Source: Pseudomonas sp. GD03944 (GTDB lineage Bacteria > Pseudomonadota > Gammaproteobacteria > Pseudomonadales > Pseudomonadaceae). Taken from it: DNA of 64,000 nt. The notes under the pieces are model-generated. The model had not been told where the DNA came from. It was given only the letters and a program-made list of their open reading frames with translations, and did no database searches. Shown in pieces: positions 24,124 through 32,853 of the stretch. The position numbers and the translations under genes were made by a program. Where the stretch lies: contig NZ_JAOCAH010000001.1 of the NCBI RefSeq assembly GCF_029839275.1, forward strand, positions 682,001 to 746,000, in the 5' to 3' direction. Position 1 is the stretch's first letter. Every line of letters begins with the position of its first letter.

Positions 24124-24552
24124 TTAACGGATACTGCTTCGAATTTCATCCAAACGATCTTTAACGTATTTCGCCAAACCTACCTCAAGTAAAACATCAG
24201 CCGACCCGCCATATCTCCTCTGTTCCAAAACAATGCTTTCATTTTCAACGTCCTTCCCAATCCTTGACTGACCGCGCAGAAAAATTGGGTCACCCAAGCT
24301 CCAAGGTTCCTGAACAGAAACATGAGTATTTATAAAGAAAACCTGTTCGGACTCATACCATATTTTTTCAACCAAAAGCCCCCATTCCAAAGCAATTGGC
24401 TGATGCCCCACCTCCTTTAAATACTCTCTACAGCAAAGCGATTTCACGACCAGACCCTCTGACTCCAGCGAAGCTTTGCAGTCATCCAGGGCAGCATCAA
24501 GCAACTTTTCGTATTTTCTAAACACTGCGATTGTTTGCGATCCACGCGTCAT
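24124..24552 (-). CDS. Hypothetical 142-residue protein
   Basis: This soluble alpha/beta protein begins MTRGSQTIAVFRKYEKLLD. It has LEWGLLVEKIWYESEQ in the middle and a charged C-terminal helix ending LDEIRSSIR. There are no membrane segments and no recognised family. The frame extends 8 codons upstream from a non-ATG start, but the ATG at 24552 is preferred although its ribosome site is weak. AT-rich, in the minus-strand block. Confidence 0.6.
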   Translation of the reverse strand: MTRGSQTIAVFRKYEKLLDAALDDCKASLESEGLVVKSLCCREYLKEVGHQPIALEWGLLVEKIWYESEQVFFINTHVSVQEPWSLGDPIFLRGQSRIGKDVENESIVLEQRRYGGSADVLLEVGLAKYVKDRLDEIRSSIR

Positions 24553-24661
24553 ATTCAATACTACTCGCAGCAGCAATCAGGAGAGATACAATACATTAAC
24601 GCCCAGTAGCGCAAGGTGGATGACGCTTTTTCATTCACTGCCTTTACCAAGGATATCCAGG

Positions 24662-25066
24662 CTACTTGCTATACACATACCGGCCCAGTAGCACAACCCA
24701 GAAATATAATAAAAGGCAAATATAGCATACAGAGCAGTACCACCCCAGCAACGATCCAAACCAGCAAAGCAACCAGCCCAACCCCATCTTGATTAACAAA
24801 ACAATTGCCAAAGCGAAATACAGAACTAAAGAAGCACATAACCCAACGCTAATCGAGTGCTGCTGGATGACAAGATGGAGGACCAGCTCCAAAGAAACAA
24901 ACACCAAAAGAGCAAACACAACTGAACATAGCGCATAAACCGGTGCCCGCCCGTAGACCAACCCTTTAGCCGTTATAAATAAATAAACTAATGCGCCCGA
25001 GAGGGCCAGCACCGTCATAGCCATAAAAATCAGGACATTTGCTGTTAATGCATAATACACATGCAC
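24662..25066 (-). CDS. Hypothetical membrane protein with four helices
   Basis: This 134-residue protein is almost entirely hydrophobic, with about four membrane helices (residues 8-31, 41-66, 74-97, 101-127). The start appears to be GTG at 25066 or at 25060; no ATG is well placed. No family is recognised. Like its neighbours it is AT-rich and small, on the minus strand. A degenerate copy of the GGTGGATGACGC repeat lies just beyond its stop at about 24612-24640. Confidence 0.6.
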   Translation of the reverse strand: MHVYYALTANVLIFMAMTVLALSGALVYLFITAKGLVYGRAPVYALCSVVFALLVFVSLELVLHLVIQQHSISVGLCASLVLYFALAIVLLIKMGLGWLLCWFGSLLGWYCSVCYICLLLYFWVVLLGRYVYSK

Positions 25067-25122
25067 CTCTCAAATAGTGGCGAAATGGCCAACGTCAGCC
25101 GTTTTAGAACTTAGATAACCCC

Positions 25123-25380
25123 CTAGCGCCCAGCGGCAGAACCACCGTTTCGTGAAAACTGCTCTTTCAAACCTATCTTCAGCCACAGGGTGCCGCCTGA
25201 TTGGATGGCGAGTGCCTTCATTTTCTTGCTCTTGCGCTTGAGGGCGGACGGTTTTTCGTAGTAGCCATATCGACGTTTGTGCCAGCGTCGATCCGTTTCG
25301 CTTTTGACTTTTCTGTTTAGCTTCCGAAGCGCCAAATCGATTGAGTCGCCACTTTCAACTTCTATTTTCACTGCCATCAT
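25123..25380 (-). CDS. Divergent ribosomal protein bS21 paralogue
   Basis: This 85-residue basic protein shows the S21 pattern: VKIEVESGDSIDLALRKLNR at the start, then YYEKPSALKRKSKKMKAL, matching the conserved YEKP(S/T)-x-x-R(K) stretch of bS21. It lacks the normal C-terminal basic tail and instead ends TLWLKIGLKEQF and a Gly/Ala-rich tip. Normal Pseudomonas S21 is 71 residues and sits in the rpsU-dnaG-rpoD operon, so this is an extra copy. bS21 helps 30S subunits start translation, and variant copies are known in phages. Whether it enters ribosomes is unknown. Confidence 0.75.
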   Translation of the reverse strand: MMAVKIEVESGDSIDLALRKLNRKVKSETDRRWHKRRYGYYEKPSALKRKSKKMKALAIQSGGTLWLKIGLKEQFSRNGGSAAGR

Positions 25381-25548
25381 TCGCGTTTTATGGACTGACG
25401 CCTGTCCTTTTTATAAAAACTCAAGCCAGCAACGCCGACCGGCCACCAACAACGTTAAAATCTAAAAATCTCAAGAAACCAACTTTTCGATCAATCGAAA
25501 AACTTCACTGCAATCAGTAAACAGAGCGCCCCGCGCCATATGATTAAC

Positions 25549-26136
25549 TTACTGCACACCGCCCCAATAGCTGAAGAACCAATTAAAAAATTCAGCCATA
25601 CCGTACTTGGGAAAATACGCAAACAACGCAGTTATGCCCAAGCAGACAATCACAATTAAAAGACAGGTAAAAATCTTCTCCCTATTAGACATTAACGCAT
25701 TAGGTGAGCCATACTTATTTTTTACTTTTCTACCTGGCAAAAGGACCAACGGCAGCATGATCAAAAGCCCTATAAATGGAAGCATAGCGATGATCCCCCA
25801 CGCAGGGCTCCAGCTCAGATCACGAGCACGGCGCATCAATAGAGTTGTAGAAAGCAAACAGGAAAAAACCAGCACAGTGACGGCAGCTAAAAATAGAACC
25901 ATTGGTTGAGGCTGCAGGCCGAATATGAAAAATGCCAACAAGCAGGTAGGTACACCCACGACAAAAGCCATATGAAACAACCAATAGTTTGACAGGGAAA
26001 TTCGCCCTGAAAGATCAAAAACCCTTGGCTTTGAAAATGTCACCACATCGTCGTCAACCAACTGAGCTTCGCTCAACTGGTAAGGATTTTCTACTTCCTC
26101 GCTTACGCCGCTAAGTGTTGGTTCTATCCTTGGCAT
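25549..26136 (-). CDS. DUF805 family membrane protein
   Basis: This 195-residue protein has a 45-residue cytoplasmic lead, then a DUF805-type domain: GRISLSNYWLFHMAF, two helices, LMRRARDLSWSPAWGIIAMLPFIG and PGRKVKNKYG (usually RARDLG-x-S and PG-x-x-GxNxYG). A last helix near the C-terminus makes about five spans. The function of DUF805 is unknown. A good AAGGAAG site precedes the ATG. It is the first gene of the minus-strand accessory block. Confidence 0.82.
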   Translation of the reverse strand: MPRIEPTLSGVSEEVENPYQLSEAQLVDDDVVTFSKPRVFDLSGRISLSNYWLFHMAFVVGVPTCLLAFFIFGLQPQPMVLFLAAVTVLVFSCLLSTTLLMRRARDLSWSPAWGIIAMLPFIGLLIMLPLVLLPGRKVKNKYGSPNALMSNREKIFTCLLIVIVCLGITALFAYFPKYGMAEFFNWFFSYWGGVQ

Positions 26137-26242
26137 TAGTTCTTCCTTGTAATTTTATGGAAACACGTTTTTCGTTACCCCAGCATTAGGCCGGCGTGAA
26201 ACGAGGCATGTAATAGCTAGACGCTACTATCCAGCCATATAG

Positions 26243-26380
26243 CTGTCTAGCAGGCCTGTCGAAAAATCACTGCATGATCAGCAAAAATGGCTGCAAAGCC
26301 CTGAGAAAACGTTAGCGAAGCTGACTCTGCACATTCGCAAGGCAGCTAAAGGACGGCAATATCCTTTCGTTTTGGTATGA
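26243..26380 (+). pseudogene. Possible C-terminal remnant of an unknown gene
   Basis: After an in-frame TAG, 45 codons read as a basic, helix-like tail (KWLQSPEKTLAKLTLHIRKA, ending GRQYPFVLV) with no start codon before a TGA. The composition looks protein-coding and transposase-like, but I cannot name the family. The rest of the 325-base gap 26137-26461 shows nothing else. Confidence 0.28.
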
Positions 26381-26466
26381 ATCAGCCTATACCCCCGCCT
26401 CTCCCCCACCTTGCCTCCCAACCCCACCCGCGCCTATAGTTCGCCCGTCGCTGCCAATTCAGCGGC

Positions 26467-26685
26467 CGGGTTTGGCGACCCGAGTATCTCTAGGCGCACA
26501 GGCGCCCACCATCCGATCAGCAGGCGCTTTTTTTGTGCCTGCACGTTCGTGTTATGGCGGCTGTGCGTGGGACTCCTTCGGGGGTGCCGGGTAGCCTAGA
26601 GTCCCGGTTCGCCAACCTGCGCACAGCTGCCACCCCATTTCGTTTGGCGACGAAGGCTGGCAGCTCCAACTCTAGGAGCTCCACC
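26467..26685 (+). promoter_or_regulatory. Highly structured leader before the DUF3077 gene
   Basis: This 219-base region contains several strong stems. They are CGGG/CCCG at 26467-26482, GCAGGCGC/GTGCCTGC around a T7 loop at 26520-26542, and a long hairpin with GGCGGCTGTGCG (26556-26567) pairing CGCACAGCTGCC (26620-26631) and an inner GGGACTC/GAGTCCC. GCTGCCA (26626-26632) could instead pair with TGGCAGC (26658-26664). AGCTCC (26662-26667) can pair with GGAGCT (26675-26680), which contains the ribosome site. These mutually exclusive pairings look like a translational switch or an autonomous structured RNA. I recall similar leaders before DUF3077 genes in other Pseudomonas, without a named function. 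Confidence 0.6.
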
Positions 26686-27009
26686 ATGACGGACCATCCC
26701 ACCCCGCTTCACACTCTTCCCTGCACGCCACGCATGGCCACGACCACCCACACCACCTTTCACCCGTGCAATGCCGCGCGGCAGCCGTTGTTCGCCGTGC
26801 AAGCGGGCGTGCCGGTGGCGGATGCGTTGGGCAGTGTGTATTGCCTGCTGGATGTGGCGGAAAGCCTGGCAATACGACTGAACGAGCCGGGCGCGCCCGA
26901 CAGCGAGCAGGTCGGCCAGGCTTGTGCGTACCTGGTGGAGATGGCCAAGGCCACGGTGCGCACGTGTATCGAGGGGTTGGAGCAGGAGGCGCGGCAGCCC
27001 TTGGTTTGA
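26686..27009 (+). CDS. DUF3077 domain protein
   Basis: This 107-residue protein has a Pro/Thr-rich N-terminus and a DUF3077-type body (FAVQAGVPVADALGSVYCLL, then DSEQVGQACAYLVEMAKATV). The family is Pseudomonas-centred and of unknown function, often in several copies per genome. The ATG at 26686 follows TAGGAG; a longer frame from 26533 runs through the structured leader and is not credible as protein. The ribosome site can be buried in a leader hairpin. Confidence 0.8.
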   Translation: MTDHPTPLHTLPCTPRMATTTHTTFHPCNAARQPLFAVQAGVPVADALGSVYCLLDVAESLAIRLNEPGAPDSEQVGQACAYLVEMAKATVRTCIEGLEQEARQPLV

Positions 27010-27063
27010 GCGCTGCCGCTTTGATGGCCGGGCGTATTCACGCGCCCGGCCAGCTTGGATCGG

Positions 27064-27951
27064 TTACCGACCGGCCCGCTGCTGATACGCCTCGGGCGAG
27101 ATGCCCTGCTGATCGAGAAACCTCACGGCCCGGAGCTGGGTTTCAGTGTAGAGCGGCTTGCTCTTGAAGAAGCCGTGCCCGACCCCGGCATATTCCTGCA
27201 GCTGACACACCGCGTCGCTGGCCTCGGCGCGTTGGCAGAAGTCGCGCACGGTCTGGATGGGTACGGTGAGGTCTTTGTCGCCGTGGAACACGATGGTCGG
27301 CGGCATGCCTTGGGTGGGCATTTCGCTGGGTGAGATTTCACTGGCTCGCGCCTTGAGGTGTCTCGGCGCCGGGGCCACGAGGTCGACCACCGGGTTGAAG
27401 AGGATCAGCGCGGCGGGCTTCTCCGCCTCGGGTGCACGCAGACCGGTGGCCAGGGCCAGGTGGCCGCCGGCCGAGTCGCCTGCCAGCACCAGGCGTTTGG
27501 GGTCGATGTTGTAGGCCTCGGTGTGGGCGCGCAGCCAGGCGTAGGCGGCTTCGGCGTCGTCCAGCGAATCCAGCGGGCTGGAGCCGTCGCGGCATTGCAC
27601 GCGATAGTCGGCCAGCACGGTGACGTAGCCCAGTTCGGTAAAGGCCTTGGCCGGCTGCACGAAGGCGTTGATGGTGCCGGTGCGCCAGCCGCCACCGAAG
27701 AAGAACAGGATGGCCGGGCGCGGCTTGGCGTTGTCGGCGGGGGCGAACACGTGCAGGCGAAGGTCGCGTTTGCCGGTGTTGCTGTAGGTGGTGCTTTGTG
27801 CGCCGGGCAAGGTATCCGGCTGGGGCCCGGCCTTCTCGCAACCACCGGGAAATGCCGCGGCGTGGCTGAGGTTCGCCACCGGCAGCGCGTAGCTGCCTAC
27901 GACAGCGGCCTGCAGCAACAGGGCACAGGCCCATCCAATCGTACGTTTCAT
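27064..27951 (-). CDS. Secreted alpha/beta hydrolase (esterase/lipase-like)
   Basis: This 295-residue protein begins with a signal peptide (MKRTIGWACALLLQAAVVG). The hydrolase core has an oxyanion-type FFGGGWRTG (about 83-91), the nucleophile GDSAGG (about 157-162), an acid in FHGDKDLTV and the His in GVGHGF. This is the BD-FAE/hormone-sensitive-lipase pattern. The substrate is unknown; it is probably periplasmic or exported. It lies 84 bases after the ECF sigma gene on the same strand and could be cotranscribed with it. Confidence 0.85.
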   Translation of the reverse strand: MKRTIGWACALLLQAAVVGSYALPVANLSHAAAFPGGCEKAGPQPDTLPGAQSTTYSNTGKRDLRLHVFAPADNAKPRPAILFFFGGGWRTGTINAFVQPAKAFTELGYVTVLADYRVQCRDGSSPLDSLDDAEAAYAWLRAHTEAYNIDPKRLVLAGDSAGGHLALATGLRAPEAEKPAALILFNPVVDLVAPAPRHLKARASEISPSEMPTQGMPPTIVFHGDKDLTVPIQTVRDFCQRAEASDAVCQLQEYAGVGHGFFKSKPLYTETQLRAVRFLDQQGISPEAYQQRAGR

Positions 27952-28035
27952 TGTTGTTCTCCCTCACTGAACCGACATGGAACGGCTCGGCGAGCGTGCT
28001 GGCTGCCCTGGGCAGCACGGGAGAATCGCCCCTTG

Positions 28036-29268
28036 TTACGGCCCCTCCCCCAGCTCGCGCAATCGCCGCTGCAAGAACTGTCGATCCGCATTCTGCTGGG
28101 TAAGTTCAAGCGCGCGTTGGTAGGCGGCGCGCGCCTCGGCCACGTTGCCGAGGCGGCGGTGGAAGTCGGCCTGGGCGGCGTAGGCCAGGTGGTAGTCAGT
28201 CAGTTCACCCCGCTCGAACAGCGCCTCGACCCGCGCCAGACCGGCCTGCGGCCCCTCGTACATGGCAATGGCCACCGCCTGGTTGAGTTCGATGACCGGC
28301 GACGGCGTGCGTTGCAGCAGGGCGTCGTAGAGGCCGACGATCTGCGCCCAGTCGGTTTGCGCCACCGACGGGGCTTCGGCATGCACGGCAGCGATGGCCG
28401 CTTGCAGGGTATAGGCACCGAAGCGCCCGCTGTTGAGCGATTGCAACACCAGCGCCTCGCCTTCGGCGATCAGCTCGGCGTTCCACAGGCTGCGGTCCTG
28501 CTCGTCCAGCAGAATCACTTCGCCGCTCTCGGAGGTGCGCGCGGCGCGGCGGGATTCGTGCAGCAGCATCAGCGCCAGCAGGCCCATGACCTCCGGCTCG
28601 GGCAGCAGCTCATGGAGCAGCCGGCACAGGCGGATGGCTTCGCTGGAGAGGTGGCTGCGGGTCAGCGAGTCGCCGGAGCTGGCGAAGTAGCCTTCGTTGA
28701 ACACCAGGTAGATGACCCGCAGCACGGCCTCCAGACGCCCCGGCAGTTCGCTGCGGGCCGGTACTTCATAGGGGATGCCAGCGTCACGGATCTTGTTCTT
28801 GGCACGCACGATGCGCTGTGCCACGGTGCTGGGCGTGCTGAGGAAGGCCCGGGCGATTTCTTCGGTGGTGAGGTCGCAGATTTCCCGCAGGGTCAAGGCC
28901 ACCTGGGCGTCGCTGGCCAGGGCCGGGTGGCAGCAGGTGAAGATCAGGCGCAAACGGTCGTCTTCGACGCTCTCGGCCAGCTCCACCGTGTCGTCGGCGG
29001 GCAGCTCGTCGTGGTCGTCCAGCGGGGTGAAGCGCGCCTGGCGGCGGATCTGGTCGATGGCCTTGAAGCGCCCCGCCGACACCAGCCAGGCGCGGGGGTT
29101 GGCCGGCACGCCGTCGCGGGACCACTGTTCCAAGGCCGCACGAAAGGCATCATGCAGCGCCTCTTCAGCGAGGTCGAAATCCCCCAGCAGGCGGATCAGG
29201 GTCGCCAGCACCCGCCGCGATTCCTCGCGGTAGAGGGTGGCCAACAACTGCTGCATGTCGGTATTCAT
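28036..29268 (-). CDS. ECF42-type RNA polymerase sigma factor
   Basis: This 410-residue protein has sigma region 2 (LGDFDLAEEALHDAFRAALE), region 4 (LTTEEIARAFLSTPSTVAQR) and a long C-terminal extension of about 220 residues with TPR-like repeats (TDYHLAYAAQADFHRRLGN). This is the ECF42 architecture, in which the extension controls activity in place of an anti-sigma factor. ECF42 genes usually sit beside DGPF-domain (YCII-like) protein genes; none is seen here. The ATG at 29268 has GGAG 7 bases upstream; a GTG four codons earlier is the alternative. Confidence 0.9.
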   Translation of the reverse strand: MNTDMQQLLATLYREESRRVLATLIRLLGDFDLAEEALHDAFRAALEQWSRDGVPANPRAWLVSAGRFKAIDQIRRQARFTPLDDHDELPADDTVELAESVEDDRLRLIFTCCHPALASDAQVALTLREICDLTTEEIARAFLSTPSTVAQRIVRAKNKIRDAGIPYEVPARSELPGRLEAVLRVIYLVFNEGYFASSGDSLTRSHLSSEAIRLCRLLHELLPEPEVMGLLALMLLHESRRAARTSESGEVILLDEQDRSLWNAELIAEGEALVLQSLNSGRFGAYTLQAAIAAVHAEAPSVAQTDWAQIVGLYDALLQRTPSPVIELNQAVAIAMYEGPQAGLARVEALFERGELTDYHLAYAAQADFHRRLGNVAEARAAYQRALELTQQNADRQFLQRRLRELGEGP

Positions 29269-29338
29269 GGCCTGCTCCACACACGCACAGTGGAAACGGC
29301 CCGCCCGTGGCGCTCGGCCTACGGGCGGGCATGCCGCC

Positions 29339-30100
29339 TCAGTTCTTGAGGCGGTAACCGGTCTTGAAGATCCAGCCCACGGCGAGGATGCACAGCGCCA
29401 GGAAGCCGAGGATCATGCCCAGGCTGACCACCACGTTGACGTCCGACACGCCGTAGAAGCTCCAGCGGAACGCACTGATCAGGTACACCACCGGGTTGAA
29501 CAGGGTCACGGTCTGCCAGGCCGGCGGCAGCATGCTGATCGAGTAGAAGGCGCCGCCGAGGAAAGTCAGCGGAGTGACGATCAGCGCCGGAACGATCTGC
29601 AGTTTCTCCCAGCCGTCGGCCCACACGCCGATGATGAAGCCGAACAGGCTGAAGGTCAGCGCGGTGAGGATCAGGAACGCCGCCATCCAGATCGGGTGCT
29701 GGATCTCGAAGTCGACGAACAGACGCGCCGTGATCAGGATGATCAGGCCGAGGATGATCGACTTGGTGGCCGCCGCCCCGACGTAGCCGATGAGGATTTC
29801 CAGGTAGGACACCGGCGCCGACAGCAGCTCGTAGATGCTCCCGGAGTACTTGGGCATGTAGATGCCGAACGAGGCATTGGAGATGCTCTCGGTGAGCAGC
29901 GCCAGCATGATCAGCCCCGGCACGATGAAGGCGCCGTAGCTGACACCGTGCACCTGGGTCATGCTCGAGCCGATGGCCGAGCCGAACACCACGAAGTACA
30001 GCGAGGTGGAGATCACCGGGGTGGCGATGCTCTGCAGCAGGGTGCGCCAAGTGCGGGCCAGCTCGAACAGGTAGATGGCGCGGATCGCGTAGAAATTCAT
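29339..30100 (-). CDS. ABC-2 type transporter permease (YadH-like)
   Basis: This 253-residue permease has six membrane helices in the ABC-2 pattern and the conserved region [20 protein letters not shown] before helix 6 (about 170-190). It resembles the YadH/NodJ export permeases and pairs with the ATPase whose stop overlaps its start by ATGA. The ATG at 30100 was chosen for that overlap; a longer open frame upstream is a shadow of the ATPase. The exported substrate is unknown. Confidence 0.9.
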   Translation of the reverse strand: MNFYAIRAIYLFELARTWRTLLQSIATPVISTSLYFVVFGSAIGSSMTQVHGVSYGAFIVPGLIMLALLTESISNASFGIYMPKYSGSIYELLSAPVSYLEILIGYVGAAATKSIILGLIILITARLFVDFEIQHPIWMAAFLILTALTFSLFGFIIGVWADGWEKLQIVPALIVTPLTFLGGAFYSISMLPPAWQTVTLFNPVVYLISAFRWSFYGVSDVNVVVSLGMILGFLALCILAVGWIFKTGYRLKN

Positions 30101-31026
30101 GCCCGTGCCCCTTTGACCAGTTCCACGAAAATCTCCTCCAGCGAACTCTGGCTGGACTGCAGGTCCTTGAAGTCGATGCCGTGCTGCGCCAGGTTCTTCA
30201 GCAGGTCGGCGATGCCGGTGTGCTCGCGCTGGGTGTCGAAGGTGAACACCAGGGCGTGCCCCGAATCGGTGAGTTCCAGCGGGTAGCTGGCAAGCTCCGC
30301 GGGAATGCACGACAGCGGGTGCTGCAGGTGCAGGGTCAGCTGCTTCTTGCCGAGTTTGTGCATCAGCACCTGCTTGTCTTCGACCAGGATGATGCGGCCC
30401 TTGCTGATGACCCCGATGCGGTCGGCCATTTCCTCGGCTTCTTCGATGTAGTGCGTGGTGAGGATGATGGTCACCCCGCGCTCGCGCAGGCGCCGCACCA
30501 TGTTCCACATGTCGCGGCGCAGCTCCACGTCCACCCCGGCGGTGGGTTCGTCGAGGAATAGGATCTGCGGCTCGTGGGAGAGCGCCTTGGCAATCATCAC
30601 CCGGCGCTTCATGCCGCCGGACAGTTCCATGATCTTGGCGTTGCGCTTGTCCCACAGCGACAGGTCCTTGAGCAGCTGTTCCAGGTAGGCGGGGTCAGGT
30701 TTCTTGCCGAACAGGCCGCGGCTGAAGGTCACGGTGGCCCAGACGGTTTCGAACACGTCGCTGACCAGTTCCTGCGGCACCAGGCCGATCTGCGAACGGG
30801 CCGCGCGGTACTCGCGGACGATGTCCTTGCCGCCGACCAGCACACGGCCGCCGCCCGGGTTGACGATGCCGCAGATGATGCTGATGAGGGTGGTCTTGCC
30901 CGCGCCGTTGGGCCCGAGCAGGGCGAAGATTTCGCCCTTGTGGATATCCAGGTCGATGGTTTGCAGGGCCGGGTGGCCGCTGGCGTAGGTCTTGCTCAAC
31001 TGTTGGATCGAGATCACCGAGTGCAC
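30097..31026 (-). CDS. ABC transporter ATP-binding protein (YadG-like)
   Basis: This 309-residue ATPase has Walker [10 protein letters not shown] (about 38-46), signature LSGGMKRR, Walker [14 protein letters not shown]-loop LTTHY and a C-terminal accessory domain of about 90 residues as in YadG and CcmA/NodI-type exporters. It is the first gene of a two-gene operon with the permease. The promoter should lie in the gap shared with the divergent lipoprotein gene. Confidence 0.93.
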   Translation of the reverse strand: MHSVISIQQLSKTYASGHPALQTIDLDIHKGEIFALLGPNGAGKTTLISIICGIVNPGGGRVLVGGKDIVREYRAARSQIGLVPQELVSDVFETVWATVTFSRGLFGKKPDPAYLEQLLKDLSLWDKRNAKIMELSGGMKRRVMIAKALSHEPQILFLDEPTAGVDVELRRDMWNMVRRLRERGVTIILTTHYIEEAEEMADRIGVISKGRIILVEDKQVLMHKLGKKQLTLHLQHPLSCIPAELASYPLELTDSGHALVFTFDTQREHTGIADLLKNLAQHGIDFKDLQSSQSSLEEIFVELVKGARA

Positions 31027-31350
31027 GGGACCTCCTTAGGCAGGAAAAAAGACGATTGTAAATCCATGTGACAGCGCACGCACAATACCGGTGCGCCTTC
31101 ACAGTGCAGACAGGCGCCTGGCCAGTTGGTGCGGCTGAAAATGCCTCGCCTCCCGGGGCGCGTCTCGACCTGACGCTGCGGGCTTTACCCAAAACGTGAC
31201 GGCGGGGCAGCATGCGCCAGCGGTCTGCGGTATTGTGCTGCTGACTTCGTGCCTGATCACCTGCACGGCCCCGCTCAAGCGGCCGCGGGCGATGCACGGC
31301 AGGATTGCCAAGGCGCCGTTTCTCGGGCGCACCGTTATGAGGAGTTCACC
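31027..31350. other. Divergent intergenic gap
   Basis: This gap holds the upstream regions of the ABC ATPase gene (minus strand) and the lipoprotein gene (plus strand). I see no repeat, hairpin or additional gene in these 324 bases. Confidence 0.5.
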
Positions 31351-31656
31351 ATGCGTTTCACACACCTTTCCGCCTTTGCCCTGGTCGCCGTCCTGGCGGG
31401 TTGCAGCTCGGTCGACACCCCGGAGCAGGCCGACAAGCCAGCCAACCCGGACGGCCGCTGCAATGCCGAAGCGGTGCAGGACCTGCTGGGCCAGACCGTG
31501 ACCCGCGAGCTGGTCGACCAGGCGCAGTCCCAGGCCGGCGCGCAGACCACCCGCGTGCTCTCCCCCGGCGACGCGGTGACCATGGACTACAACTCGCAAC
31601 GCCTGAACATCGATATCGACGAGGCCGAATCGATCGTTCGCATCACCTGCGGCTGA
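31351..31656 (+). CDS. I78-family peptidase inhibitor-like lipoprotein
   Basis: This 101-residue protein has a lipoprotein signal with lipobox LAGC (cysteine about residue 17). It continues into the I78 inhibitor pattern: CNAEAVQDLLGQ, then TRVLSPGDAVTMDYNSQRLNI and a C-terminal IVRITCG, with two cysteines probably bridged. I78 proteins inhibit serine proteases and in Gram-negatives may protect the envelope. The ATG at 31351 follows GAGGAG; an upstream extension to 31249 lacks the signal. Confidence 0.85.
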   Translation: MRFTHLSAFALVAVLAGCSSVDTPEQADKPANPDGRCNAEAVQDLLGQTVTRELVDQAQSQAGAQTTRVLSPGDAVTMDYNSQRLNIDIDEAESIVRITCG

Positions 31657-31734
31657 GTACAACTAATGGCTTAATCTGTGTGCCGCGCCAATGCGGCACA
31701 CTGGGCCTTCGTATTCGCTTCAAGGCCAGGGACG

Positions 31735-32676
31735 ATGCTGATCGACGAAGAACTCACCCTGAAAAAGCTGGAAATCTTTCTGGCATTCATGCGCAGCGGC
31801 AACCTGGCGCGGGCCGCCAGCGAGCTGAACACCAGCAACGTCAGCGTGCACCGCGCCATCCACTCCCTCGAAAGTGCCCTGCGCTGCCCGCTGTTCAAGC
31901 ACGAAGGGCGCAACCTGATCCCGCTGGAAAGCGCCTACGTGCTGGAAGAACGGGCCCAGAAGCTGGTGCAGGAAGTGGTCGACACGGTGCGCCAGACCCG
32001 CGAGGCGGCGGGGTTCTCTGCCGAGCGCTTCAAGCTCGGCGCGCTGTACTCGCTGACGGTGAAGACGGTGCCGCAGCTGATCATGGGCCTGAAGCTGCGC
32101 CGCAGCGCGCTGAACATCGACCTGATCCTCGGCTCCAACGTCGACCTGCTGTACAAGCTCAAGAACATGGAGCTGGACGCCATCCTAGTGGCGCTGCACG
32201 ACACCGGTAACGACCCGGACTGCGAACAGCTGCCGCTGTTCACCGACGACATCTTCCTCGCCGTGCCGGTGGATTCGCCCTTCGCCGAACAGCGCGAAGT
32301 GGACCTGGCGGACCTCTGCGATTCGACCTTCATCACCCTGACCCAGGGCTTCGCCACCCACCAGGACGGCGCCCGGGTGTTCCAGCAGGCCGGCTTCGAG
32401 CCCAAGGTGGCGATGCAGGTTAACGACATCTTCACCCTGCTCAGCATGGTCAGTTCCGGGGTGGGCTATGCCCTGCTGCCGGGACGGATCGCCGCGGTGT
32501 ACGAAAACCGCGTGCGGCTGATTCCCCTCCAGGCGCGTTACCGCCTGCAACAACAGATCGGCGTGGTGTTTCTGAAGGCCAAGGAACGCGACCCGAACCT
32601 CCTCGCCCTGGTCGCCGAATGCCGCATGTACCAAAGCCGCCGCCCCTCTGCCGTCGACGCTCCCGCTGACCATTAA
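31735..32676 (+). CDS. mdcR: LysR-family regulator, probable malonate-utilisation regulator
   Basis: This 313-residue protein has the N-terminal winged helix (LTLKKLEIFLAFMRSGNLARAA, with the recognition helix NVSVHRAIHSLE at about 36-47) and a LysR effector domain. It lies upstream of a TRAP importer and across from the mdc genes, which fits the malonate-sensing regulators found beside mdc clusters in Pseudomonas. Effector and targets are inferred from position. The ATG at 31735 matches the family N-terminus; the frame extends 19 codons upstream without support. Confidence 0.78.
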   Translation: MLIDEELTLKKLEIFLAFMRSGNLARAASELNTSNVSVHRAIHSLESALRCPLFKHEGRNLIPLESAYVLEERAQKLVQEVVDTVRQTREAAGFSAERFKLGALYSLTVKTVPQLIMGLKLRRSALNIDLILGSNVDLLYKLKNMELDAILVALHDTGNDPDCEQLPLFTDDIFLAVPVDSPFAEQREVDLADLCDSTFITLTQGFATHQDGARVFQQAGFEPKVAMQVNDIFTLLSMVSSGVGYALLPGRIAAVYENRVRLIPLQARYRLQQQIGVVFLKAKERDPNLLALVAECRMYQSRRPSAVDAPADH

Positions 32677-32853
32677 CCTGGCCGTAATGGTCACGGGGGG
32701 TGCTTAATTGATCCGTTCTCCCCCGCCGGCTAGTTTGACACCCAGTTCGGGCCACGCCCGCACGACGCACAACAAGAAAGACCCGGTGACCTGAAATAAA
32801 AACAACTATGAGCCGCCACGCGTGGTTCTGATGCGTCAACTAGGAGAAACCTC

